Source: Spirochaetae bacterium HGW-Spirochaetae-1 (GTDB lineage Bacteria > Spirochaetota > UBA4802 > UBA5550). From it: DNA of 64,000 nt. Made by a program: the position numbers and the translations under genes. The first letter of the stretch is position 1. Every line of letters begins with the position of its first letter. Where the stretch lies: contig PGXY01000006.1 of assembly GCA_002839375.1 (NCBI GenBank), positions 1 through 64,000 of the forward strand, written 5' to 3'. Shown here piece by piece: positions 52,941-62,536 of this stretch. Below the pieces are notes generated by a model, which was not told the origin of the DNA, did not search any database, and was given only the letters and a program-made list of their open reading frames with translations.

Positions 52941-55900
52941 ATGCCCAGAAGAGATGATATCAGTAAAATATTGATCATAGGATCGGGACCAATCATTATC
53001 GGTCAGGCCTGTGAGTTTGATTATTCAGGGTCCCAGGCCTGTAAGTCTTTAAAGGAAGAAGGCTACACTGTCGTTCTCATTAACTCCAATCCCGCCACGA
53101 TCATGACTGATCCCGACCTGGCGGACAAAACCTATATTGAACCCATAACGGCCGATGTTATAGAAAAAATAATCAGTATTGAAAGACCCGATGCGGTGCT
53201 CCCCACGGTGGGAGGCCAGACTGCACTCAACGTGGCCATGGAATTGGGAGAGATGGGTGTTTTCGAAAAATACAACGTAGAGCTTATAGGCGCCAATATA
53301 GATTCCATTAAAAAGGCCGAGGACCGGGAGCTTTTTAAAAGGGCCATGATCGATATCGGCCTTCAGGTACCCGAGTCGGGCCTGGCCTCATCCATTGATG
53401 AGGCGCTGAAGGTTATGGAGCGGATCAAGCTTCCCATCATTGTCCGGCCCGCCTTTACCCTGGGAGGGACCGGCGGTAATATCATTTATAATAAAGAAGA
53501 TTTTATCGATTTCGTACGGAAAGGCCTGGACGAGTCACCAATCCACCAGATACTTCTCGAAGAATCGGTGATCGGCTGGAAGGAATTCGAGCTCGAGGTC
53601 ATGCGCGATAAAAATGATAATGTGGTCATCATCTGCTCCATCGAGAACCTGGATCCCATGGGCGTGCACACCGGCGACTCCATCACCGTGGCCCCGCAGC
53701 AGACCCTGACTGATAAGGAATATCAGCAGCTGAGAAACATGTCCATCGCCATCATCCGGGAGATTGGCGTAGATACGGGCGGGTCTAATATCCAGTTCGC
53801 CGTCAATCCCGATGACGGCCGTGTCATGATAATAGAGATGAATCCCCGCGTCAGCCGTTCAAGCGCCCTGGCGTCGAAGGCAACGGGATTCCCCATAGCC
53901 AAAATCGCCGCCAAGCTTGCCGTGGGTCTCACACTGGATGAGATCCCCAATGACATAACAAGGGAAACACCGGCATCCTTCGAGCCCACTATCGACTACG
54001 TTGTGGTGAAGGCGCCGCGGTGGGCCTTTGAGAAATTTGAGGGCGCCGATCCCAACCTGGGCACGCAGATGAAGTCCGTGGGCGAGGCCATGTCCATCGG
54101 CAGAACATTCAAAGAGGCCTTTCAGAAAGCACTGCGTTCGCTGGAGATCGACCGTTACGGTTTCGGCGCCGACGGCAACCTGAAGATAGACGAGCTTTTC
54201 GAAGAGCTATCGGAGCGGCACCGCAACGCCATCATCGAATCAGAGTTGCTCACTCCCCGGGAAGACAGAATTTTCTACATACGGGCCGCCTTCCGGTTCG
54301 GATGGAGTGTGGATCGTGTCCACAAGCTTACCAGGATAGATCCCTGGTTTCTCAACCAGATTCATGAGATATACCAGGCCGAGGAGAATTTCAAAATAGA
54401 ATTCGCCGACAGGGGGTTCACTCCTGAAAACGTGAGAACGATGAAGGAGCTGGGTTTCTCGGACCGCCAGTTGGGATATATTTCCAGCAAGGATGAGTTG
54501 GATTCCCTTTACTATAAAGGCCCGGCCTTCCAGCGTAAATATGCCATTAAGCTTAAAGAGAAGGAAAACCTGGCGCGTAAATTCAGGAAGGAGCATGACA
54601 TTGTGCCGGGCTTCAGACTCGTAGATACCTGCGGCGGTGAGTTCGAGGCATATACGCCCTATTACTATTCAGCTTATGACGGAGAAAACGAAACGGTTAG
54701 TTCCGACAGGAAAAAAATCATGATCCTGGGAGGCGGTCCCAACAGGATAGGGCAGGGAATCGAGTTTGATTACTGCTGCTGCCACGCCTCCTTTTCACTC
54801 CGGGAAGAGGGAATCGAATCCATCATGGTGAATTCCAATCCCGAAACGGTTTCCACGGACTATGATACCTCGGACCGTCTCTATTTCGAGCCGTTGACCC
54901 TGGAGGATATTCTCCATATATATGAAAGGGAAGATCCCGACGGGGTCATCGTTCAGTTTGGCGGCCAGACGCCCCTCCGGCTTGCCAAGATGCTCGAGGA
55001 AAACAATGTTAAAATTATCGGTACCTCGCCCGATTCCATAGACCGTGCCGAGGACAGGGAGCGTTTTGCCGAAGTTGTGCGGAAGCTGGGACTTCTCCAG
55101 CCCGACAATGGTATCGCCTACACGCAGGAGGATGCGGTGAACATTGCCGGCGACATCGGGTATCCCGTGCTGGTCCGTCCTTCCTATGTTCTGGGCGGGC
55201 GAGCCATGGCTATCATCTATGACGAGAAGAGTCTCCTGCACTACATCAAGACCGCCGTTGATCTTTCGCCGGAGCACCCCATCCTGGTTGATGATTTCCT
55301 CGAGGATGCCGTGGAGATAGACGTGGATGCCATCAGCGACGGCACCGATGTGTATATCGGAGCCATCATGGAGCATGTCGAGGAGGCCGGAGTCCATTCC
55401 GGTGATTCGGCCTGCATCATCCCCCCTATGTCGATTTCGGCTCCCATGCTGGAAAGAATTGCCGTCACAACCGAAGCCCTGGCCAGGGAACTGGTGGTCA
55501 TAGGGCTTCTGAATATACAATATGCCATTAAAGAGGATGATCTCTATGTCATTGAGGTCAATCCCCGGGCCTCCCGGACCGTGCCCTTCGTTTCCAAGAC
55601 CACGGGGGTACCCCTGGCCAAGGTTGCTGTGAAGGTCATGCTGGGTAAAAAACTGAAGGATCTGGGCCTGACGGTAATGAAAAAATTTCCCTATGTCAGC
55701 GTGAAGGAGGCTGTTCTGCCTTTCAATAAATTCCCCGGCGTTGACACCCTCCTGTCTCCGGAGATGAAGTCCACGGGAGAGGTCATGGGCATATCCATGG
55801 ATTTCGGTGAGTCCTTCTACAAGGCCGAGCTTGCCGCCGGGGACCGGCTTCCCGTCGATGGCTGTGTCTTTCTCAGTATCAACAGGAAATCGAAAGAAGA

Positions 55901-56264
55901 GCTTCTCAGTGAGGTGCGGCGTCTTCATGAAAGCGGCTTCCGTCTCATCGGTACGGAAGGGACGGCACAGTTTTACATGGATCACGATATACCCTGTGAA
56001 AGGGTATTCAAGGTCAGTGAGGGCCGCCCCAATATTGTGGACATGATTAAAAATGAGGAAGTCGACCTTATCATAAATACGCCGTCGGGGAAAATTTCCA
56101 AGGATGACGCCTATTACATCCGGCAGGCGGCCGTGCGGTATCACATACCCATCATGACGACCATCCCTGCGGCCAAAGCGGCTATCAACGGGATACTAAC
56201 GGTTAAAAGCAGAAAAGATCTTTCAGTTAAAGCAATCCAGGAGTATCATAAAGAGGTATCCTAA
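52941..56264 (+). CDS. carB: carbamoyl-phosphate synthase large subunit
   Basis: A 1107-residue enzyme for pyrimidine and arginine synthesis. It consists of two ATP-grasp halves. Each half starts with a nucleotide-binding loop ([42 protein letters not shown]) and includes a [12 protein letters not shown] or [12 protein letters not shown] motif. The C-terminal 140 residues form the allosteric domain (LIINTPSGK), where UMP, IMP or ornithine would bind. GAGGAAG precedes the ATG. carA, the glutaminase subunit, is not adjacent. pyrR follows 3 nt later. Confidence 0.96.
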   Translation: MPRRDDISKILIIGSGPIIIGQACEFDYSGSQACKSLKEEGYTVVLINSNPATIMTDPDLADKTYIEPITADVIEKIISIERPDAVLPTVGGQTALNVAMELGEMGVFEKYNVELIGANIDSIKKAEDRELFKRAMIDIGLQVPESGLASSIDEALKVMERIKLPIIVRPAFTLGGTGGNIIYNKEDFIDFVRKGLDESPIHQILLEESVIGWKEFELEVMRDKNDNVVIICSIENLDPMGVHTGDSITVAPQQTLTDKEYQQLRNMSIAIIREIGVDTGGSNIQFAVNPDDGRVMIIEMNPRVSRSSALASKATGFPIAKIAAKLAVGLTLDEIPNDITRETPASFEPTIDYVVVKAPRWAFEKFEGADPNLGTQMKSVGEAMSIGRTFKEAFQKALRSLEIDRYGFGADGNLKIDELFEELSERHRNAIIESELLTPREDRIFYIRAAFRFGWSVDRVHKLTRIDPWFLNQIHEIYQAEENFKIEFADRGFTPENVRTMKELGFSDRQLGYISSKDELDSLYYKGPAFQRKYAIKLKEKENLARKFRKEHDIVPGFRLVDTCGGEFEAYTPYYYSAYDGENETVSSDRKKIMILGGGPNRIGQGIEFDYCCCHASFSLREEGIESIMVNSNPETVSTDYDTSDRLYFEPLTLEDILHIYEREDPDGVIVQFGGQTPLRLAKMLEENNVKIIGTSPDSIDRAEDRERFAEVVRKLGLLQPDNGIAYTQEDAVNIAGDIGYPVLVRPSYVLGGRAMAIIYDEKSLLHYIKTAVDLSPEHPILVDDFLEDAVEIDVDAISDGTDVYIGAIMEHVEEAGVHSGDSACIIPPMSISAPMLERIAVTTEALARELVVIGLLNIQYAIKEDDLYVIEVNPRASRTVPFVSKTTGVPLAKVAVKVMLGKKLKDLGLTVMKKFPYVSVKEAVLPFNKFPGVDTLLSPEMKSTGEVMGISMDFGESFYKAELAAGDRLPVDGCVFLSINRKSKEELLSEVRRLHESGFRLIGTEGTAQFYMDHDIPCERVFKVSEGRPNIVDMIKNEEVDLIINTPSGKISKDDAYYIRQAAVRYHIPIMTTIPAAKAAINGILTVKSRKDLSVKAIQEYHKEVS

Positions 56265-56267
56265 ATC

Positions 56268-56807
56268 ATGAACAGCAAGAAGATTTTAAAGAACGATGAG
56301 ATCAGTGCAATAATTGATTCACTTTCGAAAAAGATTTATGAGGATATTAAAAATATCGAAAGGTTCGCCATTGTGGGAATCCAGGCCAGCGGCGTGGAAC
56401 TGGCGAACCGCATACGTCATAATATTGAATCGTACAGCGGCCGGGACATCAGGCATGGTACGCTCGACATCACATTTTATCGAGATGATCTTTCGACGCG
56501 CGGTATCCTGCCCGTAATAAAGGAAACCAGGATTGAATTCAATATTGCTCAGATGGTGATTCTCCTTGTGGACGATGTAATCTTCACCGGCAGGACCACC
56601 AAGGCGGCCCTTGAAACACTCATGAGTTTTGGCCGTCCCAGCATGATAAAGCTTTTCTGTCTCGTGGACAGGGGAAACAGGGAGATTCCCATTCAACCCG
56701 ATTATTGCGGATATACCCTGTCCACGGATCCGAAGGACAGGGTCAATGTGATTATTTCTACGGAAAACCGTGAAGAAGATTCTGTCGTGCTTGAACAGGA
56801 CAAGTAA
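56268..56807 (+). CDS. pyrR: PyrR bifunctional regulator / uracil phosphoribosyltransferase
   Basis: A 179-residue protein of the PyrR family. The PRPP-binding loop is VILLVDDVIFTGRTTKAAL, and LVDRGNREIPIQPDYCG is a PyrR hallmark. PyrR binds pyr mRNA in response to UMP and can also make UMP from uracil. It lies directly after carB, which fits a role in sensing pyrimidine levels, though no attenuator leader was recognised. Confidence 0.9.
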   Translation: MNSKKILKNDEISAIIDSLSKKIYEDIKNIERFAIVGIQASGVELANRIRHNIESYSGRDIRHGTLDITFYRDDLSTRGILPVIKETRIEFNIAQMVILLVDDVIFTGRTTKAALETLMSFGRPSMIKLFCLVDRGNREIPIQPDYCGYTLSTDPKDRVNVIISTENREEDSVVLEQDK

Positions 56808-56860
56808 GGGCGACGGCAGCAATGTCATAATAAATGGTGTGGCGTGATGCAGGTAGGGAC

Positions 56861-56907
56861 GTGATGCATGTAGGGACGGGTTTCAAACCCGTCCCTACAT
56901 GCATCAC
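56861..56907. repeat. 47-bp perfect palindrome after pyrR
   Basis: Two 23-bp arms (GTGATGCATGTAGGGACGGG + TTT and its complement) surround a single C. A partial extra copy of the left arm precedes it (56844-56860). It lies between convergent genes and would form a very strong hairpin. It resembles the widespread GTAGGGGCG-type intergenic repeats and may double as a terminator. Confidence 0.75.
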
Positions 56908-56915
56908 GATGTATT

Positions 56916-58091
56916 TTATATTAACGCTATCAGTTCCTTTAATGTCGATTCCAGTTTTTTCCCATTCTCGATATTTTTCTCCGAGCCTTCGATGGGAAAC
57001 CGTGTGGCTTCGGTCATGGAGGCAACCTCACGCTTGATGCTGTTGAAATAATCGATTTCCTTTTTCGTTGATTTTACCGATTTATCCTCGATTTCGTTGT
57101 TCAGATGGCTGGTATCGGTCATGTCGTAGTTCAACGCCGCAATATTCCGTATATCCGTGCATGCAATGGTGATATAGGTGATCAGGTCTTCCACCTCGAT
57201 GGATTTGCTGTCCAGTTCTTCCAGGGTGCCGATGATTTCCTCAACGGAAAGGAATTTCATGAATTTCAGTGAGATGAGGACCGTGAGTACCGTAATAGTC
57301 TGCAGGTTCTGCTCGAAGACATGATGCTTCTTTACCACCAGGTCCTGGATGGCAATGGATTCCTGGTGAAGCTGTTCCGTGAAGTTGTTTACCGTTTCCG
57401 CGAATTCGAACTGTGATTTTGAACTGTTGTTTACTTCAACGGCGATGTTCCAGCCCCGGTTGGCATTTTGCATCATGGATTCCAGTTCCTTCTTGTTTTT
57501 ATCGGCCACGAGCTGTGCTACATGTCTGAATTTATCCACGAAAGTCATTCCCCGTTCCAGGTTCGATGATGACCCCTGGATGGCCTTCTCTGCATCGTCC
57601 AGGGCCATATCGGTGAGCTTTTTAAGCTTATTCAGCTGTTCTTTCTGTTTTTTCTTTTTTAGGATAAGCACATTATCAAGGAGCACCAGTTCGTTGTCGC
57701 TGGCAATTATATCTGCAATATGTTCCAGTGCCTGGGATAGGGGGCCCTCAAGATCCTTGATTCTTTTCAAATGGCCATCGGCTATTTCAGGTGTGATTAC
57801 TTTTTTATGCTTCAGCGTCTCAAGCAGCTGCTTCTGGTGTGTCAGATTGGATTTGAGAACGATGCATGTATTGTTGACGATCGTGTCCTGATTCCGCAGG
57901 TCGTTGTTGGATTGTGCCACTGAATCGATATCCTTGGACAGCTCATTGCCGAGTTCCATAGAGAGATTTATATATTTGATCGCCTCTTCGGAATGGTTTT
58001 TACGCATTTTCGATGATTCATTGACTTTCCTTGCGATTGCTCCGAAGTCTTCAGCTGTTTTACGGAGAATCTCTATACTTTTCTGTTCCAT
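56916..58091 (-). CDS. coiled-coil protein of unknown function (chemotaxis-linked)
   Basis: A protein of about 391 residues, starting at MEQKSIEI with GAGGAG 7 nt before the ATG. It is almost wholly helical with long heptad stretches (residues about 1-110, 120-250 and 290-390) and no signal peptide or membrane helix. There is no recognisable signalling tip, so it is not a classic chemoreceptor, though its architecture recalls toxic-anion-resistance/TelA-like or MCP-like helical proteins. It is divergent from a chemoreceptor gene. Confidence 0.65.
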   Translation of the reverse strand: MEQKSIEILRKTAEDFGAIARKVNESSKMRKNHSEEAIKYINLSMELGNELSKDIDSVAQSNNDLRNQDTIVNNTCIVLKSNLTHQKQLLETLKHKKVITPEIADGHLKRIKDLEGPLSQALEHIADIIASDNELVLLDNVLILKKKKQKEQLNKLKKLTDMALDDAEKAIQGSSSNLERGMTFVDKFRHVAQLVADKNKKELESMMQNANRGWNIAVEVNNSSKSQFEFAETVNNFTEQLHQESIAIQDLVVKKHHVFEQNLQTITVLTVLISLKFMKFLSVEEIIGTLEELDSKSIEVEDLITYITIACTDIRNIAALNYDMTDTSHLNNEIEDKSVKSTKKEIDYFNSIKREVASMTEATRFPIEGSEKNIENGKKLESTLKELIALI

Positions 58092-58404
58092 GATCACGCT
58101 CCTCAATAGTATTCCTGAATTTTATTACAGTGTGAGACCTTTGTCAAATTTTTTTTATTAAATCACCGTAGATCAATAGTTTTGAAAAGCAAAGCTTATG
58201 GAAGGAAAAATCATAGGTAATATCGTCACAGTAGCAATGGGCTGGAATTAATGGAAAATAATTTCTTATCAGGCATTTTATATTAAATTTATCTGTATTT
58301 ATTTTTATCCTCCCGATTATTTCCCGGAATCAGGGGAAAGTTCTTGAAATGCTTTGCGTTTGGTATATACTTTTATGCATATCTCTTTGCCATGGAGAAA
58401 AAAT
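58092..58404. other. intergenic region between divergent genes
   Basis: AT-rich, with no gene. It must contain promoters for the coiled-coil protein and the chemoreceptor, but I see no clear boxes. Confidence 0.4.
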
Positions 58405-60402
58405 ATGAACTTTTTTGACGGCATGAAAATTCAGACAAGGATGATGATATCCACGGCCCTTGTTCTGGCCATAATCACGGTTCTTGCCGCTGGAATCACC
58501 TATGGTTTTTCTCAAAAATCAGCCTCTGACCGCTCCGGATTAATGGCCAGGGAGATAGCTTACCAGTATGCCGGCGCGGTTAAAAGGGAAGCCGAGAATG
58601 CCCTGTCCGAGGCAAGGGCAATGGCGGGTTTTTTTGAAACGGCGGTAAACGCCCCCAATGTTTATATGAACCGTTATGCGGCAAATACGATTCTCCAGAA
58701 TTTTATAGAGAAAAATACTCGTTATAGTGGAGTTTTTCTGGCCTTTGAGCCCAATGCCTTTGACGGGTATGATATTAATTTCGCCGGGTACCGGGGTAAC
58801 CTCTGGGGGCATGATGATACAGGGCGGTTCACACCCTGCTGGATCCGGGATACATCGGGAAAGGGTGTCCTGAAGGTTCTAGCCGCATATGACCGAGAAG
58901 GCGAAGGTGATTTTTACCAGGTGCCCGGGAAAACCATGCGGGAAGGTGTATTCGGACCTCTTACGTTTCCCGTGTCCGGGGGAACGGGGCAGGTAATATC
59001 TATAACCGTTCCAATGAAAAACCATTCAGGAAACTTTATCGGTGTGGCCGGTATTAACCTGTCTCTGGAAACGCTTCATAATTCCCTTATATCATCATTT
59101 AAAATGGAATCGGGTTTTGCTGTTTGTTTTTCAGGCAACGGGGTTGTTATCACCGGCAGCGATGCCGGTTTTATCGGGAAGAACGTGACTGATGTTACTG
59201 AAAGCAGTATTATTGCAAAGCATGTATTGGCGAGGGACATGGAGTTTTATGAACGAAATTTCGTAAATTTAAAGGGAGAGTATTATTTTACCTATGGTGT
59301 TCCCGTATCCATTGGGAATAATCAGGCTGTATGGATGTCTTCGGTGAGTCTGCCCGCGGGAAAAAGGACCGCCGGGTCCATGGATATAATATGGATCGTA
59401 CTTTTATGCGGCGCGGCAGCGATTGTTATGGGAACTGTCATCATGTATTTTATTTCCCGATCCATAGCAAGTCCTATAACGGCAATCGCACTGAGAACCA
59501 GGGCTCTGTCGGAAGGGAATCTGAACACGCTTTTTGATATTGAGGGCAACGAGGAAACCCATCTTCTTTCGCAGTCTATTCGTGACATGGCGATCAAACT
59601 GGCGGGGATAATAAAGGAGATCATTGAAAGTGTCAATGTGCTGGCCGGCGCTTCGGAGCAGATTAATGAAACGGCTATGAATCTGAGCAGGGGATCCACG
59701 GACCAGGCTGCAAATGTTGAGGAGATCACCTCATCCCTGGCGGAGATTGCCGGGACAATTACCCAGAATGCCGTTAATTCAAAAAGTACCGATGAACTGG
59801 CCCGGCATACTGCTGATATGGCCGTTGAAGGGGGAGAGGCCGTGGCGAACACCGTGGGTGCCATGAAGGAAATCACCGATCATATCAGTATTATTGAGGA
59901 TATAGCCTATAAGACGAATCTCCTGGCGCTCAACGCGGCCATTGAGGCGGCCAGAGCCGGGGAGCATGGGAAAACATTCGCCGTTGTGGCGGCCGAAGTT
60001 AAAAAACTTGCCGAGAGAACCCAGCGGGCATCAAAACAGATCCGTGATGTAGCGTCGGGCAGCCTGTCCATTGCCGACAGGGCCGGTGTTCTTCTCAATG
60101 AAATAGTGCCCAGTATCGGGAAGACGGCAAACCTCGTACAGGATATAAGCACCGCTACAGAAGAGCAGAAAAACAGCGTAACCCAGATAAACAACGGGAT
60201 GAATCAGCTCAATGACATCACGCAGCAGAGTGCTGCATCAGCCGAGGAAATGGCCTCCACTGCTCATATTCTTCGTGAACATGCAGTGAAGCTCCAGAAA
60301 ATAATGGGATTCTTTAATTTTACCGGGATGAACGAGCCGGAGCCTTCTACTGTAGGTTTTGATGATAAAAGCAGTGTTAAGAAAATTGAGAGAAAAATCT
60401 AG
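58405..60402 (+). CDS. methyl-accepting chemotaxis protein with dCache sensor
   Basis: A 665-residue receptor starting at MNFFDGMK (GGAG 7 nt upstream; an ATG-like start 17 codons earlier is rejected). Helix 1 (about residues 12-35) is followed by a periplasmic dCache domain (about 40-325), with FLAFEPNAFDGYD and VAGINLSLETL motifs common in amino-acid or carboxylate sensors. Helix 2 (about 328-355), a HAMP domain (about 356-410) and the signalling domain with [18 protein letters not shown] follow. It is transcribed towards the che genes and separated from them by 320 nt. Confidence 0.93.
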   Translation: MNFFDGMKIQTRMMISTALVLAIITVLAAGITYGFSQKSASDRSGLMAREIAYQYAGAVKREAENALSEARAMAGFFETAVNAPNVYMNRYAANTILQNFIEKNTRYSGVFLAFEPNAFDGYDINFAGYRGNLWGHDDTGRFTPCWIRDTSGKGVLKVLAAYDREGEGDFYQVPGKTMREGVFGPLTFPVSGGTGQVISITVPMKNHSGNFIGVAGINLSLETLHNSLISSFKMESGFAVCFSGNGVVITGSDAGFIGKNVTDVTESSIIAKHVLARDMEFYERNFVNLKGEYYFTYGVPVSIGNNQAVWMSSVSLPAGKRTAGSMDIIWIVLLCGAAAIVMGTVIMYFISRSIASPITAIALRTRALSEGNLNTLFDIEGNEETHLLSQSIRDMAIKLAGIIKEIIESVNVLAGASEQINETAMNLSRGSTDQAANVEEITSSLAEIAGTITQNAVNSKSTDELARHTADMAVEGGEAVANTVGAMKEITDHISIIEDIAYKTNLLALNAAIEAARAGEHGKTFAVVAAEVKKLAERTQRASKQIRDVASGSLSIADRAGVLLNEIVPSIGKTANLVQDISTATEEQKNSVTQINNGMNQLNDITQQSAASAEEMASTAHILREHAVKLQKIMGFFNFTGMNEPEPSTVGFDDKSSVKKIERKI

Positions 60403-60725
60403 TATAATTACGTGATAGGTTCCGGGAATACCCTTAATTATATGGATAAAATGGAATATTTTGTAAATATAATCGACTGTCGTGTACCGGGAGAAATAAT
60501 GCACGGTGATGAATCACCTGCAGGAATGGATGAGGCGTATTGTGCGAGTATAACGGCCTGTTCAGCACATAGAAGATATTCCAATATTTTGTAAAAAAAT
60601 ATTTCTTGAATTCAAAAAAATGAGGTGATATAATCAAAACATGCTATTCTGAAATGAAGAAGCTTATTGCTTGATGGTTGCGGCCAGATCGTATGATGAT
60701 ACAAAAAATGAATGAGGGTGTTGCC
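60403..60725. other. intergenic region before the che operon
   Basis: No gene or clear repeat. It should carry the promoter for cheW-cheW-cheY-STAS-cheA. Confidence 0.4.
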
Positions 60726-61253
60726 ATGGAAGAAATGAATACCATAAACAGATTATCACTGGAAGGCTCCGCGGACATTTCTCTTAATGCGCGGCAGTAT
60801 CTCACCTTTCATATCGGTAATGAGATTTATGGCGTGGAAGTTAATAACGTAAGGGAAGTAATTGAGTACGAACACGTATATAAAATTCCCACGGTCCCGT
60901 CCTTTATCCGCGGCGTTATTAATCTCCGGGGAGAAGTGGTGCCTGTCGTTGACCTGTCATCGCGGTTTTATAAAAGAGCAAGCGACATTACAAAACTCTC
61001 TTGCATTGTCATTGTGGAGGTCGAAGACCGGGACGATACTATCATGCTGGGTTTTGTAATCGACAGCATTAATGCCGTAATAGACATCCCCGAGGAAAAA
61101 ATTGAAACTACGCCGGGATTCGGTGCCAGGATACGCACGGAATTTATCAGCGGCATAGGCAAGATAGACAGTAACTTTATCATATTGCTGAATATGCACA
61201 AGGTGCTTGATATAAGTGAGTTATCTAACTTTGGTTACAATCTTATGGAATAA
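60726..61253 (+). CDS. cheW: CheW chemotaxis adaptor (first copy)
   Basis: A 175-residue CheW protein that couples receptors to CheA. It starts at MEEMNTIN, with GAGGGTG suitably upstream; upstream ATG codons are rejected. The core shows YLTFHIGNEIYGVEVNNVREVIEY, IPTVPSFIRGVINLRGEVVPVVDL and IGKIDSNFIILLNMHKVL. The N-terminal 20 residues are an extra tail. Confidence 0.93.
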   Translation: MEEMNTINRLSLEGSADISLNARQYLTFHIGNEIYGVEVNNVREVIEYEHVYKIPTVPSFIRGVINLRGEVVPVVDLSSRFYKRASDITKLSCIVIVEVEDRDDTIMLGFVIDSINAVIDIPEEKIETTPGFGARIRTEFISGIGKIDSNFIILLNMHKVLDISELSNFGYNLME

Positions 61254-61292
61254 AGCGCACTGTTCGTTTAATACTGCATGGGAGGATTTCGC

Positions 61293-61781
61293 ATGAAAGG
61301 AGCAGCGACCAAACGGGTCATTGAGGAAAGCGTTGAAGAAAGAATGTTTGTCACAATATCCATCGGTGAAGATAAATTCGGCGTTGATGTCAATAAAATA
61401 CAGGAGATAATGGGTATACCTGAAATCGCCAGGGTCCCCAATGTCATGCCCTTTATGAAGGGCGTCACGAATCTTCGGGGGAAGGTTATCCCCCTCGTTG
61501 ATCTACGGATAAAATTTCATATGCCTGAACGGGAATATGACAAGCTGACGGTCGTTATGATAGCGGAAATTAAGGGAACCCTGGTCGGGCTGATAGTTGA
61601 TTCCGTTTCCGATGTAATCAGTATGCCTCTGTCCAATATCCAGAAGACGCCTCATTTCAGTTCGAGTTTTGATACCGATTGTATTAACGGAATAGGCAAA
61701 CTTGATGACCAGATAGTAATCATAATCGATGTGGATAAAATATTCACTGACGATGAGCTGGCCAGGATCAGCGAAGAATGA
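61293..61781 (+). CDS. cheW: CheW chemotaxis adaptor (second copy)
   Basis: A 162-residue CheW starting at MKGAATKR (GGAGG 7 nt upstream). Motifs are FVTISIGEDKFGVDVNKIQEIMG, VPNVMPFMKGVTNLRGKVIPLVDL and IGKLDDQIVIIIDVDKIF. It differs clearly from the first copy, so the two probably serve different receptor arrays or positions in one array. Confidence 0.93.
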   Translation: MKGAATKRVIEESVEERMFVTISIGEDKFGVDVNKIQEIMGIPEIARVPNVMPFMKGVTNLRGKVIPLVDLRIKFHMPEREYDKLTVVMIAEIKGTLVGLIVDSVSDVISMPLSNIQKTPHFSSSFDTDCINGIGKLDDQIVIIIDVDKIFTDDELARISEE

Positions 61782-61824
61782 TACTGGCTTATGTTGCACC
61801 AAATATTTTTTGGAGGATTTATAA

Positions 61825-62199
61825 ATGGGAAAGACAATTATGATTATTGATGATGCCACATCGATACGTCAGGTTGTAGCCATGACACTGGAAGAAGCCG
61901 GTTATGAATATATTGAGGCTAAGGATGGAGTTGATGCGCTCAATCAGCTTGATGGCAGACAGGTCGACATGTTCATCTGTGATGTGAATATGCCTAATAT
62001 GGATGGTGTCACTTTTCTGGAGAAGGTTAAGCATGACGACAGCTATTCCTCATACCGGTTCACCCCTTTTATCATGCTGACTACCGAATCGGGTGCGGAC
62101 ATGAAGGCCAAGGGCAAGGATCTGGGAGCCAAGGCGTGGATGGTAAAGCCATTCCAGCCGGAGCAGTTGCTTGGTGCTGTTAAGAAACTAATAATCTAG
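61825..62199 (+). CDS. cheY: CheY-type response regulator
   Basis: A 124-residue single receiver domain. Acidic pocket IDDATS, phospho-acceptor Asp in ICDVNMPNMDG (about residue 53), the LTTESG segment and Lys in WMVKPFQPEQ are all present. It is the likely flagellar-motor output of the CheA encoded in the same operon. Confidence 0.95.
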   Translation: MGKTIMIIDDATSIRQVVAMTLEEAGYEYIEAKDGVDALNQLDGRQVDMFICDVNMPNMDGVTFLEKVKHDDSYSSYRFTPFIMLTTESGADMKAKGKDLGAKAWMVKPFQPEQLLGAVKKLII

Positions 62200-62224
62200 A
62201 AATACAATTACCAGGAGAGTCTAT

Positions 62225-62524
62225 ATGAATGCCAGTGTGAAGGAAGAAAAAAAAGGTTCCGGTGATATCAGCCTTTCTATAAAGGGAGATATGACCATAT
62301 ATACCGTCAATGAACTGAAGCAGTCTCTGTTGAATGGCCTGGAAGGCTCAACCGGGCAGATTGAGCTCGATCTGGGCCAGGTCAGCAGGATCGATACTGC
62401 CGGTTATCAACTGCTCCTGCTGCTGGACAGGGAGGCTCTCGCGGAAAATAAAAAGATTGTGATAAAGAAACTGAGTGGTGAGGTTAAAAGGCTCTTTAAT
62501 CTCTATAAATATAGTTATCAATAA
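62225..62524 (+). CDS. STAS-domain protein
   Basis: A 99-residue STAS-fold protein, like anti-sigma-factor antagonists. The phosphorylatable Ser site appears as SRIDTAGYQLL, where the usual Ser is Thr and could still be modified. It lies between cheY and cheA, an arrangement also seen in other chemosensory clusters, where such proteins tune signalling. Confidence 0.88.
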   Translation: MNASVKEEKKGSGDISLSIKGDMTIYTVNELKQSLLNGLEGSTGQIELDLGQVSRIDTAGYQLLLLLDREALAENKKIVIKKLSGEVKRLFNLYKYSYQ

Positions 62525-62536
62525 AGGAGATGAGCA

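Noticed and set aside
54795-56144. 449-codon open frame on the minus strand
   Set aside because: It is antisense to the second half of carB and arises from its codon bias.
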